This document shows positions 5,821 through 11,990 of a stretch of 11,990 nt of DNA, one piece after another. Source of the DNA: Leptolyngbyaceae cyanobacterium M65_K2018_010 (GTDB taxonomy: Bacteria; Cyanobacteriota; Cyanobacteriia; Phormidesmidales; Phormidesmidaceae); assembly GCA_015295885.1 (NCBI GenBank), contig DVEE01000197.1, positions 1-11,990 of the forward strand, read 5' to 3'. Positions within the stretch are counted from its first letter, which is position 1. Each line of letters begins with the position of its first letter. The notes beneath the pieces are model-generated. The model had not been told where the DNA came from and searched no databases. It worked only from the letters and a program-made list of their open reading frames with translations. The position numbers and the translations under genes are program-made.

Positions 5821-7314
5821 ATGGCCGCCCTGTCTCGCCCCCGCAATGCTGCTAGCGGTCGGCAATTTTCAAAGTACGATGCCCGCGCCCGCCGAGCCCA
5901 ATCCCTCTGGTTTGAGCGCCTGATGGCGTTGCTGGCGCTGCTGAATCTGATTTTGGTGATTTTGGATCTGAGCTACATTCCCCTGCGGGATATTTACCTG
6001 CGCTGGTTGCCGGGGTTAACCACCTGGTACGGCGAAACCTTCAAGGGCATTGAACCCCATCGCTTTACCAGCCACTACCTGGCGACGGTGGACCAGTTGG
6101 AAGAGCAGGTGTCCCTAACCGGACTCACCTCTCCCCAGGCCCAGGATATCCTGGTGGATTTGCAGCAGCAGAGTGCCGCCATGGTGGCGGAAAATCCCTT
6201 CCAACTGGCGAATCGATCCGGCAATTTGGAGCGGATTAAGAACGAGATGCGCGATCGCATGGATAACGAGTCGGCCACCGATTCCTTCACTGAATTTTGG
6301 AGCTATGACCACCTGAGCCAGGCGGGCTTTCCCGGTGAGATCGCCTTTTTCAACCAAGACATCAGACCGCTGGTCGAAACCAACTTCTTTCGCCGCCTTG
6401 GGGTTCACGGCGGTTTTATCGACCGATTCTGGCGCATTGATATCTGGTTTAACCTGCTGTTTGGCCTGGAACTCCTGGCCCGCAGTTTTTATCTGGATCG
6501 CCGCTACAAAAACTTTACCTGGCGCGATGCACTACTTTGGCGCTGGTACGACCTACTGTTGATCACCCCCTTCAGTGCCCTGGGAGTGCCCTGGTTGGCC
6601 CTATCGCGGCTGCTTCCGGTGACCATTCGGGTTAATCAGTCCAACTTGATTGACTTGGATCCGGTCAAGAATCGGGTCAGCCGCTTCCTGTTTAGCCAGG
6701 TGGCCGTGGAACTCACCGAAGTGGTCATCCTGCGGCTGATTGATCAGATGCAGGCCCTGATTCGGGATGGTTCCGTCACTCAAGCTTTACTCAGTGGGGG
6801 CTCTAACCGACGCTATATCGATGTCAGCGGCGTCAATGACCTGGAGGTGCTGTCCCAGCGCTTAGCCGCCCTAACGGTGTACAACGTGCTGCCCGAGGTT
6901 AAACCCGAACTAGATGCCCTGCTCAAGCACAGCATCACCCGCGCCTTTGACCAGGCCCCTGGTTACCAGGGCTTTCGCCAACTGCCGGGGGTGGGGAATT
7001 TACCGGACCAGATTGCTCAAGGGGTGGTGGCCCAGCTATCCGCCAATGCCTACGGGGCGCTAAAGGGTTCCTTTGAAAATCCCCAGGGGGGCGAACTGAC
7101 CCAGGCTCTGATGAAAAAATTTACCGATTCCTTCAAACGGCAACTTCAGGAGAACGAGGATTTAGGGGAACTGGAAACCCTGGTGGTGAGCTTTTTAGAG
7201 GAGGTGAAGCTGAACTACGTGAAACGGCTGGCCGCCGAAGATGTGGATCGCCTGATTGAAGAACGCTACCAGCTTTACAATGTCACCCAGGACACCCTAG
7301 GGGGCGATCGCTAA
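5821..7314 (+). CDS. Membrane protein of unknown function
   Basis: This is a 497-residue protein I cannot assign to a characterised family. A basic N-terminus (about 1-30) precedes a first transmembrane helix (33-52). A soluble region with helical, Gln-rich and charged segments follows (about 70-200). Two more hydrophobic helices lie at about 205-221 and 239-264, separated by an aromatic and basic linker. After the sequence LSRLLPVTIRVNQSNLIDLD (261-280) comes a long, mostly hydrophilic, helical C-terminal domain of some 215 residues. The paired helices with Arg-rich links superficially recall the voltage-sensor part of ion channels, but there is no pore signature, so I do not call it a channel. 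GGAG (5810-5813) 7 bases before ATG 5821 supports the start. The ABC ATPase gene follows after 14 bases and then the VOC gene overlaps by 4, so the three are probably co-transcribed. A HIP1 site spans the last codons. Confidence 0.8.
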   Translation: MAALSRPRNAASGRQFSKYDARARRAQSLWFERLMALLALLNLILVILDLSYIPLRDIYLRWLPGLTTWYGETFKGIEPHRFTSHYLATVDQLEEQVSLTGLTSPQAQDILVDLQQQSAAMVAENPFQLANRSGNLERIKNEMRDRMDNESATDSFTEFWSYDHLSQAGFPGEIAFFNQDIRPLVETNFFRRLGVHGGFIDRFWRIDIWFNLLFGLELLARSFYLDRRYKNFTWRDALLWRWYDLLLITPFSALGVPWLALSRLLPVTIRVNQSNLIDLDPVKNRVSRFLFSQVAVELTEVVILRLIDQMQALIRDGSVTQALLSGGSNRRYIDVSGVNDLEVLSQRLAALTVYNVLPEVKPELDALLKHSITRAFDQAPGYQGFRQLPGVGNLPDQIAQGVVAQLSANAYGALKGSFENPQGGELTQALMKKFTDSFKRQLQENEDLGELETLVVSFLEEVKLNYVKRLAAEDVDRLIEERYQLYNVTQDTLGGDR

Positions 7315-7328
7315 GGGAACCTGCCGCC

Positions 7329-8057
7329 ATGCCCAATCCCCTGATTGAATTTCGCCAGCTCCAGAAGGTCTATGGTTCCGGTAACACCGAGGTACGCGCC
7401 CTGTGGAATGTGGACCTGACCATTTGGCCGGGGGAATATTGCGCCATCATGGGCCCGTCGGGGTCGGGGAAATCTACGGCCATGAATATGATTGGCTGCC
7501 TGGATCGACCCACCGGGGGGGATTATTACTTCGACAACCAAAATGTGGCCAGCCTGGACGATGCCGCCCTGGCTCACATTCGCAATCAGAAAATTGGCTT
7601 TGTGTTCCAGCAGTTTCATCTGCTGCCCCAACTCACCGCCCGGGAAAATGTGGAACTGCCCATGGTCTACGCCGGTGTCAGCCGGGTTGAACGACACCAG
7701 CGGGCGATCGCGGCCCTGCAACAGGTGGGCCTGGGCGATCGCCTCAATAACCGCCCCAATCAACTGTCTGGGGGGCAGCAGCAGCGGGTGGCCATTGCCC
7801 GGGCGATCGTCAACCGTCCTCTCCTACTCCTGGCCGATGAGCCCACCGGTGCCCTCGATACCCACACCACCGAGGATGTGCTGACCATTTTTGCCGAGTT
7901 GCACCGCAGGGGCATCACCATCGTCCTTGTCACCCACGAACCAGACGTGGCCCGGGCCAGCCAGCGTATCATTTGGTTTAAAGACGGAGAGGTGCTCAAC
8001 GATCACCTCTGCCCGGCCGATCTGGGTTCCTTTGTCACCCCTAGCCTCCGCCCATGA
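7329..8057 (+). CDS. ABC transporter ATP-binding protein, MacB/LolD type
   Basis: This 242-residue ATPase subunit powers a membrane partner by ATP hydrolysis in the cytoplasm. It has the full set of motifs: Walker A GPSGSGKST (42-50), Q-loop in VFQQFHLLPQLTA (Gln 94 or 95), signature LSGGQ (146-150), Walker B LLLADE with E171, a D-loop in GALD, and switch His203. The wording around these motifs (GCLDRPTGG, FHLLPQLTARENVELPM) is that of the MacB/LolD/FtsE-like group, whose ATPases work with FtsX-type mechanotransmission permeases in export or lipoprotein release. No such permease lies next to it; the upstream gene, 14 bases away, encodes an unrelated membrane protein. The ATG has only a weak GGGAA upstream, consistent with translational coupling. 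Its stop overlaps the VOC start (ATGA, 8054-8057). The pairing is unknown: the ATPase may serve a permease encoded elsewhere or act with the 497-residue protein. Confidence 0.93.
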   Translation: MPNPLIEFRQLQKVYGSGNTEVRALWNVDLTIWPGEYCAIMGPSGSGKSTAMNMIGCLDRPTGGDYYFDNQNVASLDDAALAHIRNQKIGFVFQQFHLLPQLTARENVELPMVYAGVSRVERHQRAIAALQQVGLGDRLNNRPNQLSGGQQQRVAIARAIVNRPLLLLADEPTGALDTHTTEDVLTIFAELHRRGITIVLVTHEPDVARASQRIIWFKDGEVLNDHLCPADLGSFVTPSLRP

Positions 8058-8521
8058 CCAAGACCGAGCCTACCCAATCCCCAGTGACCCTGCAGGCGGG
8101 CCAACTCCGGCGAGTCCATCACCTGGCTCTAAATGTGAAGGATATGACCGCTGCTCGCCAGTTCTACGGCCGCCTGCTGGGGCTGAAAGAACTGACCGGC
8201 GATGAAGTGGATGACACCCTGAAGGAACTGGTGGCCACGGGGCAGGTGGCCAACTTTGTCACCCCCGATGGCCTGATCCTAGATCTGTTCTACGCCCCCG
8301 ACCTGGATCCCCCCCACCCGGACCCTGAAAAATCCTTTACCCGCGCCTACCATCTGGCCTTTGACATTGCCCCAGACCAGTTTGACCAAGCGTTGGCGAT
8401 GCTGCACCAGCATCGGATCCCCATTGCCCATGGCCCCGTCACCCGCCCTACGGGTCGTGGCGTGTACTTCTATGATCCCGATGGTTTCATGGTGGAAATT
8501 CGCTGCGATCCCACCCCCTAG
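8054..8521 (+). CDS. VOC family protein (glyoxalase/bleomycin resistance/dioxygenase fold)
   Basis: This 155-residue cytosolic protein has two beta-alpha-beta-beta-beta modules, the fold of glyoxalase I, fosfomycin and bleomycin resistance proteins and extradiol dioxygenases. Module 1 runs from VHHLALNVKDMTAARQFYG (21-39) to LDLFYAP (76-82). Module 2 runs from YHLAFDI (99-105) to YFYDPDGFMVEIRCDP (138-153). The usual metal-ligand positions are filled by H23, probably D77, H100 and E148, so metal binding is plausible. The fold does not tell the substrate; lactoylglutathione lyase or dioxygenase activity is only possible. The ATG lies inside the ATGA overlap with the ABC ATPase stop, so translation is coupled and the two proteins probably act together or share expression. 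A small GC-rich hairpin lies about 25 bases after the stop. Confidence 0.88.
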   Translation: MTKTEPTQSPVTLQAGQLRRVHHLALNVKDMTAARQFYGRLLGLKELTGDEVDDTLKELVATGQVANFVTPDGLILDLFYAPDLDPPHPDPEKSFTRAYHLAFDIAPDQFDQALAMLHQHRIPIAHGPVTRPTGRGVYFYDPDGFMVEIRCDPTP

Positions 8522-8545
8522 GGAGCCGATGCCGCCAACTGGCCA

Positions 8546-8560
8546 GGCTGGCGGCCAGCC
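8546..8560 (+). terminator. GC-rich hairpin after the VOC gene
   Basis: GGCTGG (8546-8551) and CCAGCC (8555-8560) form a perfect 6-base stem with a 3-base loop, 25 bases after the VOC stop. No T-run follows, so it does not fit a classic intrinsic terminator. It may be an RNA 3'-end stabiliser, or chance in GC-rich DNA. Confidence 0.3.
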
Positions 8561-8580
8561 CCAGCGAATTCGTAGCTAAC

Positions 8581-8604
8581 TTTGTATCTAAGACGATATA
8601 CAAA
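8581..8604. promoter_or_regulatory. Inverted repeat, possible operator
   Basis: TTTGTAT (8581-8587) and ATACAAA (8598-8604) are perfect 7-base arms with a 10-base spacer, in an AT-rich patch 68 bases before the next gene's start. Position and symmetry fit a binding site for a dimeric regulator, but no regulator can be named and chance is possible. Confidence 0.3.
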
Positions 8605-8671
8605 ACGGGTTATCGGAGGATTTAGTAGTCAAGGTTACAGTTTTAGGTTTCTGGTCTGCCGTGACCTGGCT

Positions 8672-9424
8672 ATGAAAATTGCTACCTGGAATCTGGAGCG
8701 GGCCCTGCCTGGCACCCCCAAGGCAGACCGCCAGCAGCAATGGATCGACCGCATCAATGCCGACATCTGGGTGTTGACCGAAACCCATGGGGGAATTGCC
8801 CCGGGGGGTAACTATCGGTCTATCTCCAGTGGGTTGCCCGACCGCCCCGCCGAGGAGGGCGAGCGTTGGGTGCAAATTTGGGTGCGCGATCGCGACATCA
8901 CCCCAGTGCCCACCGCCGATGCTGCCCGCACGGCCTGTGGTCTAATAGCGTTGGATTCCGAACATGGCTGCCTGATCTATGGCACCATCCTGCCCTGGCT
9001 AGACAGTGACTGGCGCACCTATCCAGCCGCCAACGGTGAAGCCTTTACTGCGGCCCTAGGGGTGCAACAGGCCGACTGGATACAACTGCAAATCACCCAC
9101 CCCAACGCCACGCTGGTGGTCGCGGGCGATTTCAATCAAGACCTCAATGTCTTGCCCTACTACGGCTCGCGCCGCACCAAACAAGCCCTGCGCCAGGCTT
9201 TGCTAGAGGCGAATCTAGAATGTCTGACCTTTGGTGATAACGATCCGGTGCGCCGCCTCATCAACAGCCAGCACTCTAACATCGACCACATTTGCATGCC
9301 CCACCGATTTGGGTTGCAGATTCAAAGCACCTTTGCCTGGCCCGATAGTCTCGAGGATCTGCGCGGCCTCTCCGATCACTTTGGGGTCGGTTTGGAGGTG
9401 AACTGGAGTGAGATTTCGGGCTAG
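8672..9424 (+). CDS. Endonuclease/exonuclease/phosphatase-fold protein
   Basis: This 250-residue protein belongs to the EEP superfamily (exonuclease III, DNase I, inositol phosphatases), which cleaves phosphodiester or phosphate ester bonds using divalent metal. Visible signatures are MKIATWNLER with N7, the metal-binding Glu in LTETHG (E37), AGDFNQD with D153 and N155, SNIDHI with D205, and LSDHFGV with D235 and H236. The metal- and phosphate-handling residues all appear intact. It lacks a signal peptide in this form and is somewhat short for the superfamily. Substrate (DNA, RNA or a small phosphate ester) cannot be told. The frame is open back to 8582, but the added residues do not belong to the fold, which begins at the WNLE strand, so I use ATG 8672. 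The ribosome binding site is poor. It is 150 bases after the VOC gene and may have its own promoter. Confidence 0.85.
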   Translation: MKIATWNLERALPGTPKADRQQQWIDRINADIWVLTETHGGIAPGGNYRSISSGLPDRPAEEGERWVQIWVRDRDITPVPTADAARTACGLIALDSEHGCLIYGTILPWLDSDWRTYPAANGEAFTAALGVQQADWIQLQITHPNATLVVAGDFNQDLNVLPYYGSRRTKQALRQALLEANLECLTFGDNDPVRRLINSQHSNIDHICMPHRFGLQIQSTFAWPDSLEDLRGLSDHFGVGLEVNWSEISG

Positions 9425-9459
9425 GATGGCAGAGTGAAGGCTAGAGCAAAAAGCAGATT

Positions 9460-9678
9460 ATGTTTTTAGATGAACTGTCGCCCTTGGTGCGAGAACTCAT
9501 GGGCCATCCAGCAGCTTTTTTGGGGGGGGTTGCCTCAGGATTACTGCGCCTCAGCCTGGGCGATGATCCGGTGAAGAGTTGGTTGACTAACCAAGGGGTG
9601 ACTCCACCCGGTCGTGGCACCGGTTACTCGGCTAATCAGCAGAATGGCGGTGGGCCTCAGACCATCGCGATTGACTAA
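9460..9678 (+). CDS. Small protein, conserved-looking in cyanobacteria, unknown function
   Basis: This is a 72-residue protein. The N-terminal half (MFLDELSPLVRELMGHPAAF) is a short amphipathic stretch followed by a Gly-rich, mildly hydrophobic segment (20-33) and DDPVKSWL (35-42). The second half is a low-complexity, Gly/Asn/Gln-rich linker ending in PQTIAID. From memory, cyanobacterial genomes carry small unannotated proteins with this same start, a DDPVKSWL-like middle and a QxIxID end, and this is why I call it real despite its size. The Shine-Dalgarno is weak. It lies 35 bases after the EEP-fold gene on the same strand and could be co-transcribed. Function and location are unknown; the hydrophobic patch is too short for a confident membrane span. 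Confidence 0.65.
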   Translation: MFLDELSPLVRELMGHPAAFLGGVASGLLRLSLGDDPVKSWLTNQGVTPPGRGTGYSANQQNGGGPQTIAID

Positions 9679-9682
9679 CTCC

Positions 9683-9695
9683 CCCTCGGCGAGGG
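9683..9695. terminator. Possible bidirectional hairpin between convergent genes
   Basis: CCCTC (9683-9687) and GAGGG (9691-9695) form a short GC-rich stem with a GGC loop in the 57-base gap between the convergent small protein and TPR genes. No T-run is present on either side, so terminator function is only a guess from the position. Confidence 0.25.
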
Positions 9696-9735
9696 TTGGC
9701 AAAGGGCTATTCCAGACATCGCTGGTAGCCTAGAG

Positions 9736-10458
9736 CTAACCCGCCGCCCTCAATTCATGGATCCACCGCTCTACCCGTTGGGCCAATTGATCTAGGGAAG
9801 GCTCGAAGGGTTGTTGGGCAATGGCTTGCAGACAGCGTTGATAGTCCCCGAGGGCACAGTTCCAGTCACCGCGAAGGTGGTAAGTGCGGCCCCGTTCGGC
9901 GTAGATGTACTCGGAGAGTTGATAAAACAACAGGGCATCATCAAAGCAGGCCAGGGCCGAATTCAGTTGGCCTACATCGCGCAGGGTCACCCCCAGATTA
10001 ATGCGGGCCCGGGTATTAAAGGGGTTTAACTCTACGGCGCGATCGTAATCGGCCAGGGCTTGGTCTAAAAGGCCCTGGGCTACGTAGCAACTGGCCCGAT
10101 TGTTGTAGGCCTGGGTCAAATCCGGATCGAGGGCGATCGCTTGGTTAAAGTCATTGAGGGCGGCGGTGAGATGGCCACACCAGAGGTTCACCAATCCCCG
10201 ATTGCTGTAATAGGTGGCACTGTGGGGTTGACGCTCAATCAGTTGATTAAACAGCACTAGGGCTAGGGGATATTGCCCCTGGCGCACCGCGGCAATGGCG
10301 GAGTGGCGCAGGGCAGCTTCGGAGAAGGCGGCGGGTTGAGTCGCGCTAGGGCGAGGTGAGGCTTGCCCTCGCTTCTCAGCCAGTAGGGCCACCGAGGGGG
10401 GTAGCCCTGAATTCAAGGACGGTGGGGTAGCTCGACTGCGTTTTCCGTAGATGCCCAT
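9736..10458 (-). CDS. Tetratricopeptide repeat (TPR) protein
   Basis: This 240-residue protein is made largely of TPRs, the helix-turn-helix repeats that form a scaffold for protein-protein contacts. After a basic and Pro/Ser-rich N-terminus (1-45), repeats run at about 48-81, 82-115, 116-149 and 150-183, with a weaker fifth at 184-217 (LSEYIYAERGRTYHLRGDW). Repeat signatures are clear, for example YYSNRGLVNLWCGHLTAALN and AYNNRASCYVAQGLLDQALA, each closing with an A-x-D-P or E-L-N-P turn. There is no signal peptide or membrane segment, so it is probably cytosolic. The partner is unknown. I chose ATG 10456-10458 because AGGGAGT on the minus strand (10463-10469) sits 5 bases upstream; the frame is open to 10698, but that extension is AT-richer and not repeat-like. 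It is divergent from the next gene and convergent with the small protein. Confidence 0.88.
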   Translation of the reverse strand: MGIYGKRSRATPPSLNSGLPPSVALLAEKRGQASPRPSATQPAAFSEAALRHSAIAAVRQGQYPLALVLFNQLIERQPHSATYYSNRGLVNLWCGHLTAALNDFNQAIALDPDLTQAYNNRASCYVAQGLLDQALADYDRAVELNPFNTRARINLGVTLRDVGQLNSALACFDDALLFYQLSEYIYAERGRTYHLRGDWNCALGDYQRCLQAIAQQPFEPSLDQLAQRVERWIHELRAAG

Positions 10459-10807
10459 GTTGACTCCCTGTAACAGTGGTGATGCTCTTAGCACTGATAT
10501 ATTGGCACTTAGATTAATCGGGCTAAACCGAGAAAGGACGTAGAGATTAAGGCAAAAATCATCTACATAGTTGGATTTGACCCGATTGGCTACGAGATTA
10601 TACGGAAGAGAAGCAAAAATTCCGAGTGGTGTCAAACCATTTGTTGCCGCAAACTTAGGTGATGGTTCTGAAATAGGTGTGCGTCTGTAACTATCCAACC
10701 CTGAGGCGTCCAGCAGGAGTTTTTGTTTTGTGACAGTTTTTGGGGTTGCCTAGGTGGGAGCTAGGCCAGGGGCTAGAATGCAAATTTAGTGATGAGTTGC
10801 AACCCCC
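10459..10807. promoter_or_regulatory. Divergent intergenic region between TPR gene and hypothetical gene
   Basis: This 349-base gap should hold promoters for both flanking genes. The TPR side has the strong Shine-Dalgarno at 10463-10469 and an AT-rich patch with a TATAT core (about 10496-10501). The right side has a -10-like TAGAAT (10774-10779) but no well-spaced -35 element. The long inverted repeat just before the plus-strand start is listed separately. The minus-strand frame is open across 10459-10698 but I regard it as non-coding. Confidence 0.4.
10742..10806 (+). promoter_or_regulatory. Potential structured 5' leader
   Basis: GGGGTTGC (10742-10749) and GCAACCCC (10799-10806) are perfect 8-base complements, 49 bases apart, and the second arm ends one base before the ATG at 10808. 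Inside lies a second pair, CCTAG (10749-10753) with CTAGG (10761-10765). If transcribed, the outer stem would place the start codon at the base of a helix, in a leader with no Shine-Dalgarno. It matches no riboswitch class I know. Confidence 0.35.
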
Positions 10808-11284
10808 ATGGTGAATGCGTTGATGAACCTGACCGATTCAGGTCTTGCTCCAGACAGTTATGTGCTCTTGGGTTGGGCTACCTGCTACCTGCAAAGGGAG
10901 GGGGAAATGGAAGCGCTGGGGGTGATTGAACCGGTGCCATCGGCTTACCTGGAAACCTTGTTGCAGGGTATCCCCACCGCCTATCGCCAGGTGTGGGGCA
11001 CTACTGTAGAACAGGCTTTAACTATGGATCTGGGCCAATGGGTTTTGGCCGAAGAACAGGCCGATCAGCCCCTGCCCCAGCGCTGCGCCGACTTTGAACA
11101 GCGGGTGCTGGCGGCGGCGCGTACCTATCAGAGCCGGCCTGCGACGGCTGAGGTGATTCCGGTGGGCACTGTCCGGGCTGATCTCAACTATTCCACCGAC
11201 AAGAAGCGAATTTTAAATCCAAAGAATAAAGTGTCACGAACTGACAACGTAAAGCAGCATAAATATACCCATCAGGTGCTGTAG
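10808..11284 (+). CDS. Hypothetical protein
   Basis: This is a 158-residue protein I cannot assign to a function. It begins with a compact region (about 12-75) containing SYVLLGWATCYLQREGE and IEPVPSAYLETLLQGIPTAY, then an acidic and helical middle (75-110), and ends in a strongly basic, AT-rich-encoded tail (about 125-158) with a KKRILNPKNKVSRTDNVKQH stretch. The charge shift from acidic to basic suggests a tail that binds nucleic acid or an acidic partner, but this is inference. No signal peptide or membrane helix is seen. The ATG at 10808 is followed directly by a GTG; there is no Shine-Dalgarno, and the upstream bases can pair into a stem. The arrangement resembles conserved cyanobacterial hypothetical proteins, from general impression only. 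It converges on fur. Confidence 0.7.
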   Translation: MVNALMNLTDSGLAPDSYVLLGWATCYLQREGEMEALGVIEPVPSAYLETLLQGIPTAYRQVWGTTVEQALTMDLGQWVLAEEQADQPLPQRCADFEQRVLAAARTYQSRPATAEVIPVGTVRADLNYSTDKKRILNPKNKVSRTDNVKQHKYTHQVL

Positions 11285-11352
11285 CCCAAGCCAAGCTAGC
11301 TCCCCAGCCCTAGGATGGTTCAAAATTGCTGCCCGGGAGAGTGGCTTTTGGC

Positions 11353-11808
11353 CTAGATGGGCACAATCGATCGCTGGCAGGGCGGGCAAATGCCGTGGAT
11401 CAGCAGTTGGCAATCGAGCAGATGGTAACCGGAACGGTCGGCCGTTTTTGCCCCCACCTTAAGCACCGAGTCGTTTTTGAACTCAATGGTTTTATTGCAA
11501 CGCACGCAGATTAAATGGTGGTGATGGTGGGGGGCCGGCTGATTAATTTCGTAGCGCTTTTGGCCCTCGGCTAGCTCCAGCTCGCGCAAAATGCCCATGC
11601 GGGCCATGAGTTTGAGGTTGCGATAGATAGTCGATAGGCTAATGGGTTCGCCTTCCTTATCGAGCAAATCACAGAGATCCTCGGCACTCAGGTGGGTGCC
11701 CTCTGGCAGATTTTGGAAGGTTTTAAGCATGGTTTCTCGTTGGGGGGTCATGCGCCAGCCCCGCTCGTTCAGCTCGGCCTTGAGGGCAGAGGGAGTGTAT
11801 GCAACCAC
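11353..11808 (-). CDS. fur: Ferric uptake regulator Fur (FurA type)
   Basis: This 151-residue metal-dependent repressor controls iron uptake and oxidative stress genes by binding operator DNA when loaded with Fe(II). The N-terminal winged-helix domain covers about 1-85, with TPQRETML and the recognition segment ISLSTIYRNLKLMARMGIL (56-74). The C-terminal dimerisation and metal domain has HHHHH at 94-98, CVRC (C101, C104), C133 and CPPC (C141, C144). Length, the N-terminal LKAELNERGW and the cysteine spacing match Anabaena FurA, including the Cys-Pro at 141-142 implicated there in haem binding, so it is Fur rather than the Zur or PerR paralogues. It starts at GTG (11806-11808), with GGAGG about 10 bases upstream on the minus strand. 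The His run and the four paired Cys are intact. It converges on the hypothetical gene. Autoregulation is plausible given the promoter site described next to it. Confidence 0.93.
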   Translation of the reverse strand: MVAYTPSALKAELNERGWRMTPQRETMLKTFQNLPEGTHLSAEDLCDLLDKEGEPISLSTIYRNLKLMARMGILRELELAEGQKRYEINQPAPHHHHHLICVRCNKTIEFKNDSVLKVGAKTADRSGYHLLDCQLLIHGICPPCQRSIVPI

Positions 11809-11849
11809 GGCCTTAAGTCCTCCCCAGAGAATTTCAATAACATTTCCTT

Positions 11850-11886
11850 AATGAGAATAGTAACGAACCTGAAGGAGTGTTTGCAA
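11850..11886 (-). promoter_or_regulatory. fur promoter with possible Fur-box half site
   Basis: On the minus strand TTGCAA (11881-11886) and TACTAT (11857-11862) form a -35/-10 pair with an 18-base spacer, about 49 bases before the fur start. The plus-strand sequence TGAGAAT (11852-11858) overlaps the -10 and equals one half of the 7-1-7 Fur box; the other half is poorly matched. Known autoregulation of cyanobacterial FurA makes this reasonable, but the box is incomplete. Confidence 0.4.
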
Positions 11887-11917
11887 TAGGTTTTACTTAT
11901 TAAGAACTACTCCGAAG

Positions 11918-11990
11918 ATGAAGGTTCGGGTTGAGTTGGATCAGGATTGGCTGTGGACTACTGCCATCGCGATCGCGATGGCGGCTAGGG
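11918..11990 (+). CDS. Possible 5' end of a gene running off the window
   Basis: From ATG 11918 the frame stays open to the last base, giving 24 codons. It begins MKVRVELDQDWLW and continues into an Ala/Ile-rich segment (TTAIAIAMAAR) that could be the start of a signal or membrane helix. Part of this is encoded by an extended HIP1 palindrome (11963-11982). No Shine-Dalgarno is visible. It is divergent from fur. Too short to name; it may be chance. Confidence 0.35.
   Translation, partial: MKVRVELDQDWLWTTAIAIAMAAR

Noticed and set aside
8582..8671. N-terminal extension of the EEP-fold protein
   Set aside because: The fold begins at MKIATWNLE, and the upstream stretch contains an inverted repeat that looks regulatory.
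10459..10698. N-terminal extension of the TPR protein by 80 residues
   Set aside because: The internal ATG has a strong, well-spaced Shine-Dalgarno, and the extension is AT-richer and not TPR-like.
1..11990. CRISPR array, tRNA, rRNA, integrase, transposase or phage genes
   Set aside because: I saw no regularly spaced repeats, no tRNA- or rRNA-like sequence and no reading frame with recognisable mobile-element motifs.

Overview
The window looks like a chromosomal segment from a filamentous or unicellular cyanobacterium with moderately high GC. Three lines of evidence point there. The palindrome GCGATCGC (HIP1) occurs at least 12 times in 12 kb (220, 309, 3468, 3700, 5592, 6251, 7304, 7704, 7735, 8886, 10133, 11969). 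The fur gene at the right end has the cyanobacterial FurA layout. Several small proteins have a cyanobacteria-type appearance. The exact genus cannot be told from the sequence.

Left part (1-3300): a mostly non-coding stretch holds one small single-pass membrane protein on the minus strand (377-622), G-rich tracts and a nested inverted-repeat element (1047-1138). It is followed by a visibly AT-richer gene for a membrane-anchored Ser/Thr protein kinase (1453-2553) and a gene with a strong Shine-Dalgarno for an Hsp31/DJ-1-type protein (2615-3292). No HIP1 site lies between 316 and 3468, so this part may have been acquired.

Middle (3321-5700): an exported protein whose two halves resemble the two lobes of an aspartic protease; a repeat-bearing spacer; a 78-residue remnant of DNA-3-methyladenine glycosylase I (Tag) that joins the extreme N- and C-termini of the enzyme and lacks the core; and, convergent with it, an alpha/beta hydrolase on the minus strand.

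Right part (5821-11990): a tight three-gene plus-strand unit (497-residue membrane protein, MacB/LolD-type ABC ATPase, VOC-fold protein), then an endonuclease/exonuclease/phosphatase-fold protein and a small conserved-looking protein. A TPR protein (minus) is divergent from a hypothetical protein (plus) whose start codon is preceded by a potential RNA stem. Last come fur (minus) with a recognisable promoter and the first codons of a possible gene running off the window.

Most genes look like ordinary single housekeeping or accessory genes. The observations most worth following are the core-deleted Tag, the AT-rich membrane kinase, the bilobed protease-like exported protein, and the ABC ATPase co-encoded with a non-permease membrane protein. 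No CRISPR array, rRNA, tRNA, transposase or phage gene was seen.
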